Of a stretch of DNA of 64,000 nt, positions 15,334 to 23,144 are shown piece after piece. The translations under genes were made by a program, and so were the position numbers. Within the stretch, counting starts at the first letter, position 1; every line of letters begins with the position of its first letter. The notes under the pieces are model-generated. The model was not told the origin of the DNA. It worked only from the letters and a program-made list of their open reading frames with translations, and ran no database searches. Origin of the DNA: an archaeon (lineage in GTDB: Archaea; Thermoproteota; Nitrososphaeria; Nitrososphaerales; Gagatemarchaeaceae); NCBI GenBank assembly GCA_016432545.1, contig CP066694.1:1433206-1497205 (forward strand). Reading direction: 5' to 3'.

Positions 15334-16320
15334 TCACTGGCGAAAAAGGTCGCCCCCAAGATACCTGAGACCAGAGTCCACGATGACGGTCGCTATTCTG
15401 TGTCCGGGGCCCAGTTTCCTGGCTACCTGAAGTGCAGCAAAGACATTGGCTCCAGACGAGATTCCTGCGAAGACTCCTTCAGACTTCGCGAGTTCTCGAG
15501 CTGTGCTGTAGGCATCCTCATCTGTAACGGAGATAATCTCATCAACGAGGTCCATTCTCATCACCTTCGGGATGAATCCTGGCCCTATTCCTTCAATTCG
15601 GTGACCCCCGACGGGTCCACCCGACAGATGGCGAGACGATGCAGGTTCTACTGCCACACATTTCACCGCACCCATGCGGTCTTTGAATACCTCGGCATTT
15701 CCTGAAAAACAACCGCCAGTTCCCGCACACATCACGAACGCGTCGAAACCGCCGACTTGTCTCAGTATCTCATCCGCCATCTTATGGTATCCGGCCTTGT
15801 TGTCTGGATTGTTGAACTGGTCCGTCCAGAAAGTGTTAGGCTCCTCGGAGAGTTCCCTCGCCCTCTCTATCATGGTCTTGAACAACTCAGGCGTGGCCTT
15901 TCGACTTTCGCTAGGAACAACCTCGACTGCTGCTCCTAGGGCCCGCATGGTCGCGAGCTTTTCTTCGGCGAATGCGTCTGAAGAAACAAAATGCGCGCGA
16001 TAACCCTTGGCTGCGCAAATCATTGCCAACGAACTGCCAGTGCTACCCCCAGTGTATTCGACAACTTTGCCCCCGGATTTCAACTGCCCTCTCTTTTCTG
16101 CTCCTTCAACCATAGATAGCGCCATTCGGTCTTTCATGCTACCAGTGGGATTGGCGGCCTCCCACTTTGCCCAGATTTCTGCGCCATTCGACGCAGGCAT
16201 CTTTTGCAGGCGAAACAGAGGAGTATTGCCGATGGATCGAAGCACGCCTGCATCCACATCACTCGAGGGAGCCGGTGTCGCATCCATCAAGCTGCGGCCC
16301 TGCGGGGGATCCTGTTTCAT
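15334..16320 (-). CDS. cysteine synthase-family PLP enzyme
   Basis: A 328-residue fold-type II PLP enzyme. The PLP lysine lies in NPTGSMKDRMALSM, the substrate/phosphate loop is YTGGSTGSSLA, and GTGGCFSGNAEVF and GISSGANVFAAL complete the pattern of O-acetylserine sulfhydrylase / cystathionine beta-synthase-like proteins. It would make cysteine or a related amino acid from an activated serine. Its ATG overlaps the stop of the EamA transporter gene upstream (ATGA), so the two are co-translated; a divergent Lrp regulator completes the block. Confidence 0.88.
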   Translation of the reverse strand: MKQDPPQGRSLMDATPAPSSDVDAGVLRSIGNTPLFRLQKMPASNGAEIWAKWEAANPTGSMKDRMALSMVEGAEKRGQLKSGGKVVEYTGGSTGSSLAMICAAKGYRAHFVSSDAFAEEKLATMRALGAAVEVVPSESRKATPELFKTMIERARELSEEPNTFWTDQFNNPDNKAGYHKMADEILRQVGGFDAFVMCAGTGGCFSGNAEVFKDRMGAVKCVAVEPASSRHLSGGPVGGHRIEGIGPGFIPKVMRMDLVDEIISVTDEDAYSTARELAKSEGVFAGISSGANVFAALQVARKLGPGHRIATVIVDSGLRYLGGDLFRQ

Positions 16321-17201
16321 GTATTTGCCCCTGGGCTATCCCTCATTGGCTGGTGAAAAGCCACACCGCCAATGATCAGAAGGATGCCGACGAGTTGTCC
16401 CGGAGTGGGGAGTTGCCGAAGTACGACCGCACCAATGATAGTCGCCATGGCAGGAAGGATGGACAATAGAAGGGCAAAGGTGGCCCTTGGCAACCTCGAC
16501 ATCGCAAATTGATCCAGGACGTATGAGAGTACTGAAGAACAGATTCCCACTCCTATGCCAGCTGCAAGCAGAACCGGTTGAAGGAAAGAAGAGGCACCGC
16601 TGATTCCGACGGGAGTCATGAAGACGAGCGCGAACATCATGGAGAGTCCAACTCTGTTAATACCCGTGGATGAGCCTTGCTGAGCGAATCTGTGGCCCAA
16701 GGCTATGTAGCAGCCGAATAGAGCGCAATTAGCGAGGGCGAACGCGAGTGCCAACGGTTCCTGCGAGAGCTGAATCTCTGACAATGAGAATGCACCCAGG
16801 CTTGCTGCAGACAACGCAACAAGGTTCCTGAGGCTGCGGACCCCGGCTGCGGCCATCGCGACCGGTGCCAGAAATTCAATCGCACCTACGGTGGCGAGGG
16901 GAATCCTCGAGATTGCGAGGTAGAAGAAGGAGTTCATGGCCGCGAAGGTGGCCCCGAGTCCGACGCATCCAGAGATTTCACCAATTCTTAATGGGTGGAG
17001 AACCGTTCGCCACGGCTTCCTCCAAATTGCAAAAGTCGCGGCGGCGGTCGCGATCCTAAGCCATGCCACCCCCAGGACAGGCAGATAACCGAAGAGGATG
17101 ACCGCAAATGAGGGACCGAGGTAGTGAAAGACCGAGCTTGTGACAAATATCAAGTGCGTCGGAACCTTCGCGTGACCCTTCGACAGCTTCGCTCTTCCCA
17201 T
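16317..17201 (-). CDS. EamA/DMT-family transporter
   Basis: A 294-residue membrane protein with ten predicted helices in two halves (for example VFHYLGPSFAVILFGYLPVLGVAWLR at the start and a second EamA repeat in the C-terminal half), the pattern of drug/metabolite transporters. I chose the ATG at 17201 because the upstream frame to 17300 has no membrane-protein character. It is co-transcribed with a cysteine synthase-like gene and divergent from an Lrp regulator, so amino-acid or cysteine export is a fair guess. Confidence 0.85.
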   Translation of the reverse strand: MGRAKLSKGHAKVPTHLIFVTSSVFHYLGPSFAVILFGYLPVLGVAWLRIATAAATFAIWRKPWRTVLHPLRIGEISGCVGLGATFAAMNSFFYLAISRIPLATVGAIEFLAPVAMAAAGVRSLRNLVALSAASLGAFSLSEIQLSQEPLALAFALANCALFGCYIALGHRFAQQGSSTGINRVGLSMMFALVFMTPVGISGASSFLQPVLLAAGIGVGICSSVLSYVLDQFAMSRLPRATFALLLSILPAMATIIGAVVLRQLPTPGQLVGILLIIGGVAFHQPMRDSPGANT

Positions 17202-17248
17202 GGCTCTTTGATTGGCCGTTCGTCGCACAGCGCGGTAAAACGGAGGGA

Positions 17249-17265
17249 AGTAATAAATAATACCA
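17249..17265. promoter_or_regulatory. divergent promoter, EamA and Lrp genes
   Basis: AAGTAATAAATAATACC is the AT-rich core of the short region between the transporter (minus) and Lrp (plus) starts. It can be read as TATA on both strands, with transcription starts near 17231 and 17283. An Lrp operator would be expected here but no clean palindrome is seen. Confidence 0.5.
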
Positions 17266-17290
17266 GCATTCCGAATCTGGCATAGGATAT

Positions 17291-17821
17291 ATGCCTTCAA
17301 AAAAGAGGCCGAAAGCCTCCCTTGCCTCCGATTCGGTGAACGAGGAGCCCGAATTGGATGATTTGGACCTACGGATATTGGATACCCTTGGACGCAATCC
17401 CCGTATTTCCATGTCTGAACTCGCGAAGAACGTGCGGATGTCCAGGCCCGCCGTCGTCGAACGCGTCCGGAGGATGGAAAGCAAAGGGGTAATCAGCGGT
17501 TGGAGAGTCGACTTCAATCCCGCAAAATTAGGGCTTCCGCTTACATGCTACATCAGGATTAGACCTCTCCAGGGCCATCTTTCTACGATTGCGAATCTGG
17601 TGCGCGAACTTCCGCAAGTCGTGGAGTGCCATCGCATTACGGGTGAGGATTGTTTTCTAGTCAAAGCGAATGTGTCGTCAGTCGGTGCCTTGGAATTGAT
17701 CATAGATCGTTTCCTTCCGTACGGACAGACCACCACTTCGATCGTCCAATCTTCGCCGGTTCCGGTTCGACTGCCGCCACTACCAGAACTTGAGGTGTCA
17801 TCCAAGCAAAAACGGTCGTAG
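17291..17821 (+). CDS. Lrp/AsnC-family transcriptional regulator
   Basis: A 176-residue regulator. The helix-turn-helix lies at about residues 25-65 (LDLRILDTLGRNPRISMSEL, then NVRMSRPAVVERVRRMESKG), followed by the alpha/beta ligand-binding RAM domain (LPQVVECHRITGEDCFLVKANV). A charged N-terminal extension and a Pro-rich tail flank the fold. It diverges from the EamA/cysteine synthase pair and most likely controls it in response to an amino acid. Confidence 0.9.
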   Translation: MPSKKRPKASLASDSVNEEPELDDLDLRILDTLGRNPRISMSELAKNVRMSRPAVVERVRRMESKGVISGWRVDFNPAKLGLPLTCYIRIRPLQGHLSTIANLVRELPQVVECHRITGEDCFLVKANVSSVGALELIIDRFLPYGQTTTSIVQSSPVPVRLPPLPELEVSSKQKRS

Positions 17822-17828
17822 AATTTTC

Positions 17829-17862
17829 CGCCCAGTATGCCGGGTAAGTCCCGGCGACCTCA
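17829..17862 (+). repeat. T-arm-like repeat, copy 3
   Basis: CCGCCCAGTATGCCGGG followed by TAAGTCCCGGCGACCTCA, six bases after the Lrp stop. The loop is two bases shorter than in other copies and the acceptor-like end has CTCA for CGCA. The front part shares TTTCCGCCCAG with the copies at 27550 and 45491. Confidence 0.68.
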
Positions 17863-17912
17863 CTGCAAACTGGTTCAAGACCAGGCGAGCGCGCGCGAGG
17901 TACGACCAAGGT

Positions 17913-18392
17913 CTATTCGTTTTGAAGGTCCAATTCGAAGAAGCGGGTTCCTTCAATCGGGTTGTACCTGTATGGAGCCGTTTCCCTGAAACCAAGAGAT
18001 GTGTAAAGCATGATAGCTTCATTCATGGTCCTCAGCGTGTCAAGGCGCATCACTTCGTATCGCAAGCGACTTGCTTCAGCGATTACGCTTTCTGCAAGCC
18101 TCCTTCCAAGAGAACGACCTCTGAATTTTGGTCTCACGTAGAGCCGCTTCAGCTCGCAAACCTTTCCATCTGCTCCAAGTTTCCTCAGAGCGACGCAGCC
18201 CGCAGGTTCTCCATCAAGCAGTGCAATCAGCAGAACGCCATTAGGTGGGGAGTAATCCCCCGGAAGGGAATTGAGTTCTTCCTCGAAGTTCTGAAATGAG
18301 AGATCGATCCCTAGCGACTTCCCGTATTCTGAAAAAAGGTCTCGAGCGGTTCTAATCTGACCTTTTGTCTCGGCGTGCACTATTCTGAACAT
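17913..18392 (-). CDS. GNAT-family N-acetyltransferase
   Basis: A 159-residue acetyltransferase. The acetyl-CoA pyrophosphate-binding loop is seen in [20 protein letters not shown] (Q/R-x-x-G-x-G/A), preceded by the strand [10 protein letters not shown] and followed by [21 protein letters not shown]. The acceptor is unknown. I chose the ATG at 18392 ([15 protein letters not shown]); the frame continues to 18485 without family sequence. Confidence 0.85.
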   Translation of the reverse strand: MFRIVHAETKGQIRTARDLFSEYGKSLGIDLSFQNFEEELNSLPGDYSPPNGVLLIALLDGEPAGCVALRKLGADGKVCELKRLYVRPKFRGRSLGRRLAESVIAEASRLRYEVMRLDTLRTMNEAIMLYTSLGFRETAPYRYNPIEGTRFFELDLQNE

Positions 18393-18533
18393 CGCTAATA
18401 CACCCCCATATGCATCGGAGAAAGCTTGGAGATATCTTCTCCGTTCAGAGCGACGTTGCGAAACGGGTCGCTGTGGCGCCGCCACGGAAGGTGGTGACGT
18501 GTCCGTGTCCGTTCAAGACCGAACCATGCTGGT

Positions 18534-18560
18534 GGTTTGTACCCATTTTAGGTACAAACC
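18534..18560. repeat. perfect 10-bp inverted repeat
   Basis: GGTTTGTACC (18534-18543) and GGTACAAACC (18551-18560) are separated by CATTTTA. The pair is followed at once by CCGGCCGGGG and then by a third partial copy (TTGTACC). It lies in the gene-free stretch between the GNAT gene and the 407-residue protein and could be an operator, an attachment site or an RNA hairpin. Confidence 0.7.
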
Positions 18561-18717
18561 CCGGCCGGGGCATTGTACCTACGGGTTCACTTCCTCTCCT
18601 GGCGGAGCCCACGGGAATGGAGGCTGTCAAGGCGAAAAGGGATTACCGGGATAAGCTATGTGGAGCGTTCCCCAAAAATCTAGACTCGAAAGGCTGAAGG
18701 CAAGGCAGTCAGTAAGT

Positions 18718-19941
18718 TCATTTCGTCAAGCTGTAGAAGATCCTGCAGACAGGGTCTTCAGCACGCTTCAGATCAATATTCGAGAACTTATGCCCCTGCT
18801 CTTCGAGGTAAGTGGACAACCCCGGTATCTCGATACCCTGTAGCCTCCAAATGGCTGCGAACATCCTAGATGCCCATGGCAGGAACTGCCCAGTTACCTC
18901 TAGCCATGTGTCGAGGTCTCTCCTATCCCAGCCGGGGCGATGACGGTGAGCAACCCGAGTCACATGGACGTATCTCGACAACTTGGCGTACAGTTGCCTA
19001 ACGACATGGTCCTGATCCTTCGAGTATCCCTCGTTCTTCAGTTTCGCTTTGACCACCTCTCGCATCAGCTCAAAGGTAGGCACACGCTCAACGACAAGTT
19101 TAGTGGCTTCTCTCGAACACTTGATTGTCTTGCACCCAATCTCCTGAGGATGAACTGGTACTCCAATGGGGGAAGAAAGTCCCTGCCTGTCGAGCTCCTT
19201 CGACAGGCGCATGAAATGCTCGTTGCAGTAGCGACTCGCGAAAGCCTCTAGGTAGAAGTGAGTGAAGTCCACTAAGCAATCTGAAACGCTTCTTCCTTCC
19301 GTTTTTACCTGACCAACGACTTCCCTGAATGAAAGTGGCCGGATGCCAGAGTAGTATTGCCATAGGTCTGTTGTATACAGCTCGGTGAATGGGCTCCACG
19401 ACTTTCTTCCTTGCATAAGGTAACTGGTGGACAGGAAGGCTGCTTCGATTGATAGTTCAAGAGAGCGTCGCAGATGGGAAATCCCCTGTGGGACAGCCCG
19501 AAGTCTAGCGAGTAGACAGGCCACAAGAAGCTCGTAGGTGGCCTCTTCAGGAAGGTCCCAGGCCACAAAGGCAGCCTCGGGAGGATTCTTTGGGAATACG
19601 ACGTCTGTAAAGTACTCACCTTGGTGGACGACAATGAAAAGTAGAAAGTGAACCCCGTCGAATGTCTTGACAGCCCGACGGGCAGCTGGGAGCCTGCCCT
19701 CGATCTTGAATGTCAATTTGAGAATCTCACTGAGGGAATTTGACCGGTGGATATGATCCCATAACCTAGGCTCATTTTTTGTCTTCTTTGCGGCCTTGTT
19801 TGGCCGCGGGTGCTTGTCAATCAATTTCCTCTCGGACTGTGAGTAGTGGTAGTTCCGTTTCAATTCAAAAATTCCCCTTGACTCGTTTTCTCGGATTACC
19901 TGATATTGAATGAACGGGTATTCCACTAGCCCTTTTTCCAA
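18718..19941 (-). CDS. unknown 407-residue protein paired with a GIY-YIG protein
   Basis: A 407-residue soluble protein I do not recognise. It has no membrane segment, a Lys-rich N-terminus (KLIDKHPRPNKAAKKTKNEP) and a helical C-terminal half with LYAKLSRYVHVTRVAHRH, a motif that resembles the conserved end of some HEPN-like or abortive-infection proteins, though I would not assign it. Its ATG lies inside the end of the upstream GIY-YIG gene (16-base overlap), so the two are made together. Confidence 0.6.
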   Translation of the reverse strand: MEKGLVEYPFIQYQVIRENESRGIFELKRNYHYSQSERKLIDKHPRPNKAAKKTKNEPRLWDHIHRSNSLSEILKLTFKIEGRLPAARRAVKTFDGVHFLLFIVVHQGEYFTDVVFPKNPPEAAFVAWDLPEEATYELLVACLLARLRAVPQGISHLRRSLELSIEAAFLSTSYLMQGRKSWSPFTELYTTDLWQYYSGIRPLSFREVVGQVKTEGRSVSDCLVDFTHFYLEAFASRYCNEHFMRLSKELDRQGLSSPIGVPVHPQEIGCKTIKCSREATKLVVERVPTFELMREVVKAKLKNEGYSKDQDHVVRQLYAKLSRYVHVTRVAHRHRPGWDRRDLDTWLEVTGQFLPWASRMFAAIWRLQGIEIPGLSTYLEEQGHKFSNIDLKRAEDPVCRIFYSLTK

Positions 19942-20318
19942 TCCTGGATGGGAACCCTCAGACGTCTGAGTCTCTTGTAACCTCCCTGTAGGTTGAAGAT
20001 GTTGGCACTGGGGTCCTTCCTGTAGATGTATCTCAACAGACCCTCGAGCTCCCTTATCATGTCCTCGGGTATGTTATCCCAGATTTCGAAAACCGAAAAG
20101 TAATCCCAGGCGTCGCCCTTTCTACTACTTCGAGCATGAGCATTGAGTCGGCCGTGAATGTCCGAGTCTGACATCCCGACGTAAATAACATGAAAAGAGT
20201 CTCCGTGTCCCTTCTTCATCAGAACGTAGATTCCCCTGGCTCTCGGAAGAATGCTCCTTTTCTCTTTTGGGATGAACTCAGCACATCGCCTTATGAGGAA
20301 TAGAATCTCATCGGTCAA
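19926..20318 (-). CDS. GIY-YIG nuclease-domain protein
   Basis: A 130-residue protein with a GIY-YIG fold: GIYVLMKKG (residue 29), the second motif in VIYVGMSDSDIHGRLNAHAR with the catalytic-type Arg, and the metal-binding Glu region in IRELEGLLRYIY. The end is basic. It could be a DNA-cutting effector with the overlapping downstream 407-residue protein as partner. The orphan pair sits next to the plasmid-like backbone. Confidence 0.7.
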   Translation of the reverse strand: MTDEILFLIRRCAEFIPKEKRSILPRARGIYVLMKKGHGDSFHVIYVGMSDSDIHGRLNAHARSSRKGDAWDYFSVFEIWDNIPEDMIRELEGLLRYIYRKDPSANIFNLQGGYKRLRRLRVPIQDWKKG

Positions 20319-20544
20319 TGGGGCACGTCCCTCAACGTCAGGCCAGAGAAATGGGTGGTCTTACACCTTATTGCACAACTTGTGCCTGTAGTCGCGTTAC
20401 CTAGTGCCTTTCTTGGCTTCCAGTTCATGACTAGGATGGTCATTCTCGACTACCAGTGTTTGGCAGGTCAGAAACAATGGCTGGAGAAGGGGAACTGGGA
20501 ATCGTGACTACTACCTGCCAATGCTTGACTGTGGGCAGCGACGA

Positions 20545-22023
20545 CTAGCGTCTAGAACTGGCTTTGTTGACGAGTTCGACCCAGTTCGTCTGTTCTAGGG
20601 CTAGAGGCATGACTCTCCACACATCCGCATTGACATAGAAAGAGATGACCTTATGTCGCTCTAAGCTCGACCTCACTAACGTCTCGAGGAACTCCAGAAC
20701 CATCGAGTAGCCTCGCACTCTGTTGCCCATGCGGCTCAGCTCCCTGACGGTCGCGAACTCTTCAGGGGCGTTTGCAAGTTTTGTCGCGAGTCGGATGAAC
20801 CTGGTCAGGTTCTGACAGCGAGCCAAGATCTCTCCGAAGCTCTGTATCTGTCCGCCACGCTCCTCCCTCGCGTAGAATAGGTCATACTCTTTCCTGAAGT
20901 AGGAGTTAGGGTCCTGGTCCAGCTTGACGGCCGCCCGCTTGACCATTTCTTCTAGGGCGTAAGCGTCCCGGATCTTCTTCTCTTCGAACGGCCTCTTCTC
21001 TTGGCATTCCACTTCGAATTCGTCCGGCCCGGTCTCCTTTGCGACGAAGGCCGGAAGCCTCACGCGCATCCGGAAGTATGCCATCTCGTTTTCCCTGTCA
21101 GTCTGCTTGAACTTCTCTGGGATCTCGGAAATCCTGTCCATGGTCTTGGCGAACCCCCTGACCTCGTCCTCGCCGAAGGCGTCGAATACGGCCTCGAGGT
21201 CCTTGCCATCATACCACATTTTCCCGTTGGGGCTGACTACGGGGACAAACCGGACCCCATTCTCGCTGACCGATGCCTCGAGGAAGGTCGAGCTGACGAC
21301 GTCCTCCCCGATTTCTTTGAGCCAGAGCTCGCGGAAGTGCTGGTACACGTTGTCCCCGCTCTCCAGGTACGTGTAGTTGACTCGGCGGATTATGTCGTCG
21401 AGGTCGCCGAAGACAATTCCGAGGAACGCCTCCTTCACATCGTCGACCTTGTACGGGTACATTGCTATCACTCCGGGAAGGTCGGCTTCCCAATCGGCTT
21501 CCTTCGTCCTGGACTCAGGCTTGTTCTTGGACCACGCTTCTATCTGGGCCTCCAGATGGTCCAGCCGCATCTTCGCTGCTCGCTGACCGGCAACAAGTGG
21601 AGCAACCCTTTCCCGGAGGTAGCTCAGAATTCTTGGCCTCACGACGTCGGTCACTATATCCGAAAATGAGGAGCCGAGCTCAAGCTTGAGCCTGTAGAGC
21701 GCAAGATACTCACCTGTCCCGATGCGCACACTCTTCCTGACCATGTCTTCCGTAGGCGACTGAACGGTCGACGCAAGGGCGAGGAGTCGGTCCGCTGTCT
21801 TCTGATCTCCCCTGTCCAGTGCGGTTTCTATGTGCTTCTTGAGCTCCACCCGCGACATTACTTTGAGGCCTGTCGGAGCTGATTCGGAGCCCAGATCCGA
21901 ACCTGAGAGGACGAAGCTGTCGCTCAGCCAGGCTTGGAAGGAGGCTTCAGTCTTTTGATCTGCAGTATGATTCTGAGCCCCTTGGTTCTTCTCCGGGTCT
22001 CGCTCCTTGGCAGGGGTAGACAT
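20545..22023 (-). CDS. unknown 492-residue element protein
   Basis: A 492-residue acidic, mostly helical protein with no signal or membrane segment. The N-terminal 40 residues are low complexity (KERDPEKNQGAQNHTADQKT). The middle has DMVRKSVRIGTGEYLALYRL, a helical segment starting GSSFSDIVTDVVRPRILSY, and a coiled-coil-like RAAKMRLDHLEAQIEAW. I do not recognise it. A leaderless promoter about 27 bases upstream (CTTAAG region) and a pair of direct repeats next to it suggest controlled expression as a core gene of the element, perhaps in replication or maintenance (guess). Confidence 0.6.
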   Translation of the reverse strand: MSTPAKERDPEKNQGAQNHTADQKTEASFQAWLSDSFVLSGSDLGSESAPTGLKVMSRVELKKHIETALDRGDQKTADRLLALASTVQSPTEDMVRKSVRIGTGEYLALYRLKLELGSSFSDIVTDVVRPRILSYLRERVAPLVAGQRAAKMRLDHLEAQIEAWSKNKPESRTKEADWEADLPGVIAMYPYKVDDVKEAFLGIVFGDLDDIIRRVNYTYLESGDNVYQHFRELWLKEIGEDVVSSTFLEASVSENGVRFVPVVSPNGKMWYDGKDLEAVFDAFGEDEVRGFAKTMDRISEIPEKFKQTDRENEMAYFRMRVRLPAFVAKETGPDEFEVECQEKRPFEEKKIRDAYALEEMVKRAAVKLDQDPNSYFRKEYDLFYAREERGGQIQSFGEILARCQNLTRFIRLATKLANAPEEFATVRELSRMGNRVRGYSMVLEFLETLVRSSLERHKVISFYVNADVWRVMPLALEQTNWVELVNKASSRR

Positions 22024-22048
22024 CCTCCTGCCTAGTCTAATTGCCGGG

Positions 22049-22097
22049 GCTTAAGTGTGTAACGTAAACTGTAACATAAGAAGCACTTATAAATAAC
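22049..22097. promoter_or_regulatory. divergent promoter with 12-bp direct repeats
   Basis: Between the 492-residue gene (minus) and the small plus-strand cistrons. Two direct repeats TGTAACGTAA (22058-22067) and TGTAACATAA (22070-22079) are 12 bases apart. On one side CTTAAGTG (TATA for the minus gene), on the other CTTATAAATA (22086-22095, TATA for the plus strand). The repeats look like an operator covering both promoters; the RHH protein encoded nearby could bind them. Confidence 0.6.
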
Positions 22098-22118
22098 ACA
22101 ACCATGGTAGGGGGCACC

Positions 22119-22154
22119 ATGACGGCCCAATCGCGTCGTGCAGGGGGTGATTGA
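22119..22154 (+). CDS. leaderless 11-codon mini-cistron
   Basis: ATG at 22119 lies about 27 bases after the centre of the CTTATAAATA element, so the mRNA would begin at this codon. It encodes MTAQSRRAGGD and stops 5 bases before the next ATG. Its last codons contain GGGGGTGAT, which is also a Shine-Dalgarno match for the next cistron. It may be a regulatory leader rather than a functional peptide. Confidence 0.35.
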   Translation: MTAQSRRAGGD

Positions 22155-22159
22155 GCAAG

Positions 22160-22261
22160 ATGGGGCACATTGATGGAGATCCTGACAAGACCCAGGAGGA
22201 GTACGATCTAGACAATCATGCGGACCAGGAGAACCCCAATAACGATGAGTACGACAAGTAG
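22160..22261 (+). CDS. very acidic 33-residue protein
   Basis: Starts at 22160, six bases after a strong GGGGGTGAT ribosome-binding site, and encodes 33 residues (begins MGHIDGDPDKTQEEYDLDNH) with 12 Asp/Glu and almost no hydrophobic residues. A DNA-mimic or protein-interaction role would fit the composition but is only a guess. The promoter and ribosome-binding site make translation likely. Confidence 0.45.
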   Translation: MGHIDGDPDKTQEEYDLDNHADQENPNNDEYDK

Positions 22262-22387
22262 TGAGTTGAGGGCAGTCTAGGCCCCCAGCTCTCCCCCATT
22301 TTTTCTTTCATTTCTTTCCAACCCCTCAACCTCCTGTTCGAACCATGGAGGAATGAACCCGTGCACGTAGGAGATGAAGCTTGGTAG

Positions 22388-22674
22388 CTAGAAGGCATCT
22401 ACTGTCGTTTGGCTTGATGGTCTTAAGGACTCGGCGTAGTCCCGTAGTCGTCTGATTGTCTTCTCTTGGGCCAATAGCAGGGCCATGAAGAAGGGGTCGG
22501 TAGCGAGATTCTTTCCCGATGCGTCGACGGCCTCGCCGAACTGTTCTTTGACCTCTTGATCATGGCGTTCCACAGGTCCAAGTCTTCTTTGCGTAGCGCC
22601 CAAGGGAATCCCTTCCACGACTCTATTTCTTCGTCTAGCATGCCTTTCGTCGAATTCGGAAGTTCGCTCGCCAT
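22388..22674 (-). pseudogene. frameshifted paralogue of the WKGFPWALRKED small protein
   Basis: Two overlapping frames together match the intact protein at 37925-38215: first EEIESWKGFPWALRKEDLDL then, in the next frame, EVKEQFGEAVDASGKNL and DPFFMALLLAQEKTIRRL. The break is at ATGATCAAGAGGTCAAAG, where the paralogue has ATGATCAAAGAAGTC, so one A is missing. Either the copy is broken, or the base was lost in assembly. The family is a small helical protein of unknown role. Confidence 0.75.
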
Positions 22675-22731
22675 CCGATCTCTACCTCGCAGTCCTTCGA
22701 GATAGTTCTGACGGAATCAAGGCCGAACTCC

Positions 22732-23088
22732 TCAGCGTCTGACCGCGTTGATCACTTGAGGGAGCGCCCCCGCAAAGGCAGTATGCGGGCAATAGTCCGT
22801 GTTGTCCAGGGCGCAGTAGAGCTTGAGCTTTCCATCGTCAGCCCTCTTGGCCCTCACCTCCACAACCCTATCCTTCTTGTTGTCCCTGATTATCACCTCG
22901 TTGGCCTCCAGGGCGACTAGCTCAAGGAGCGGGACGTAGTTCGAGAACCTCTCATCAACGTAGAGCATGTTCAGCAGAATCTCGCTGACGTAGCCCGCTG
23001 CGCTCTTCTTCTCCCTCTTCGCCTTCTTTTTGACCTGGTCGTAAAGTTGCGTGGTCACGGTAATTGTTTTGAACCCTCTGTCTGGCAT
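22732..23088 (-). CDS. ribbon-helix-helix-like DNA-binding protein
   Basis: A 118-residue protein. Residues 1-45 fit an RHH domain: strand FKTITVTTQLYDQVKKKAKR followed by two helices (KKSAAGYVSEILLNML). The C-terminal part (VVEVRAKRADDGKLKLYCAL, then DYCPH) may bind a ligand or metal. It is divergent from the TFB-like gene and lies near the repeat operator at 22058-22079, so it is a candidate regulator or partition protein of the element. Confidence 0.65.
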   Translation of the reverse strand: MPDRGFKTITVTTQLYDQVKKKAKREKKSAAGYVSEILLNMLYVDERFSNYVPLLELVALEANEVIIRDNKKDRVVEVRAKRADDGKLKLYCALDNTDYCPHTAFAGALPQVINAVRR

Positions 23089-23144
23089 AGGCTACGGTAA
23101 AACTACGGAAGTCTTAAATGTTTACTCGAGTCCAGACGCAAATA

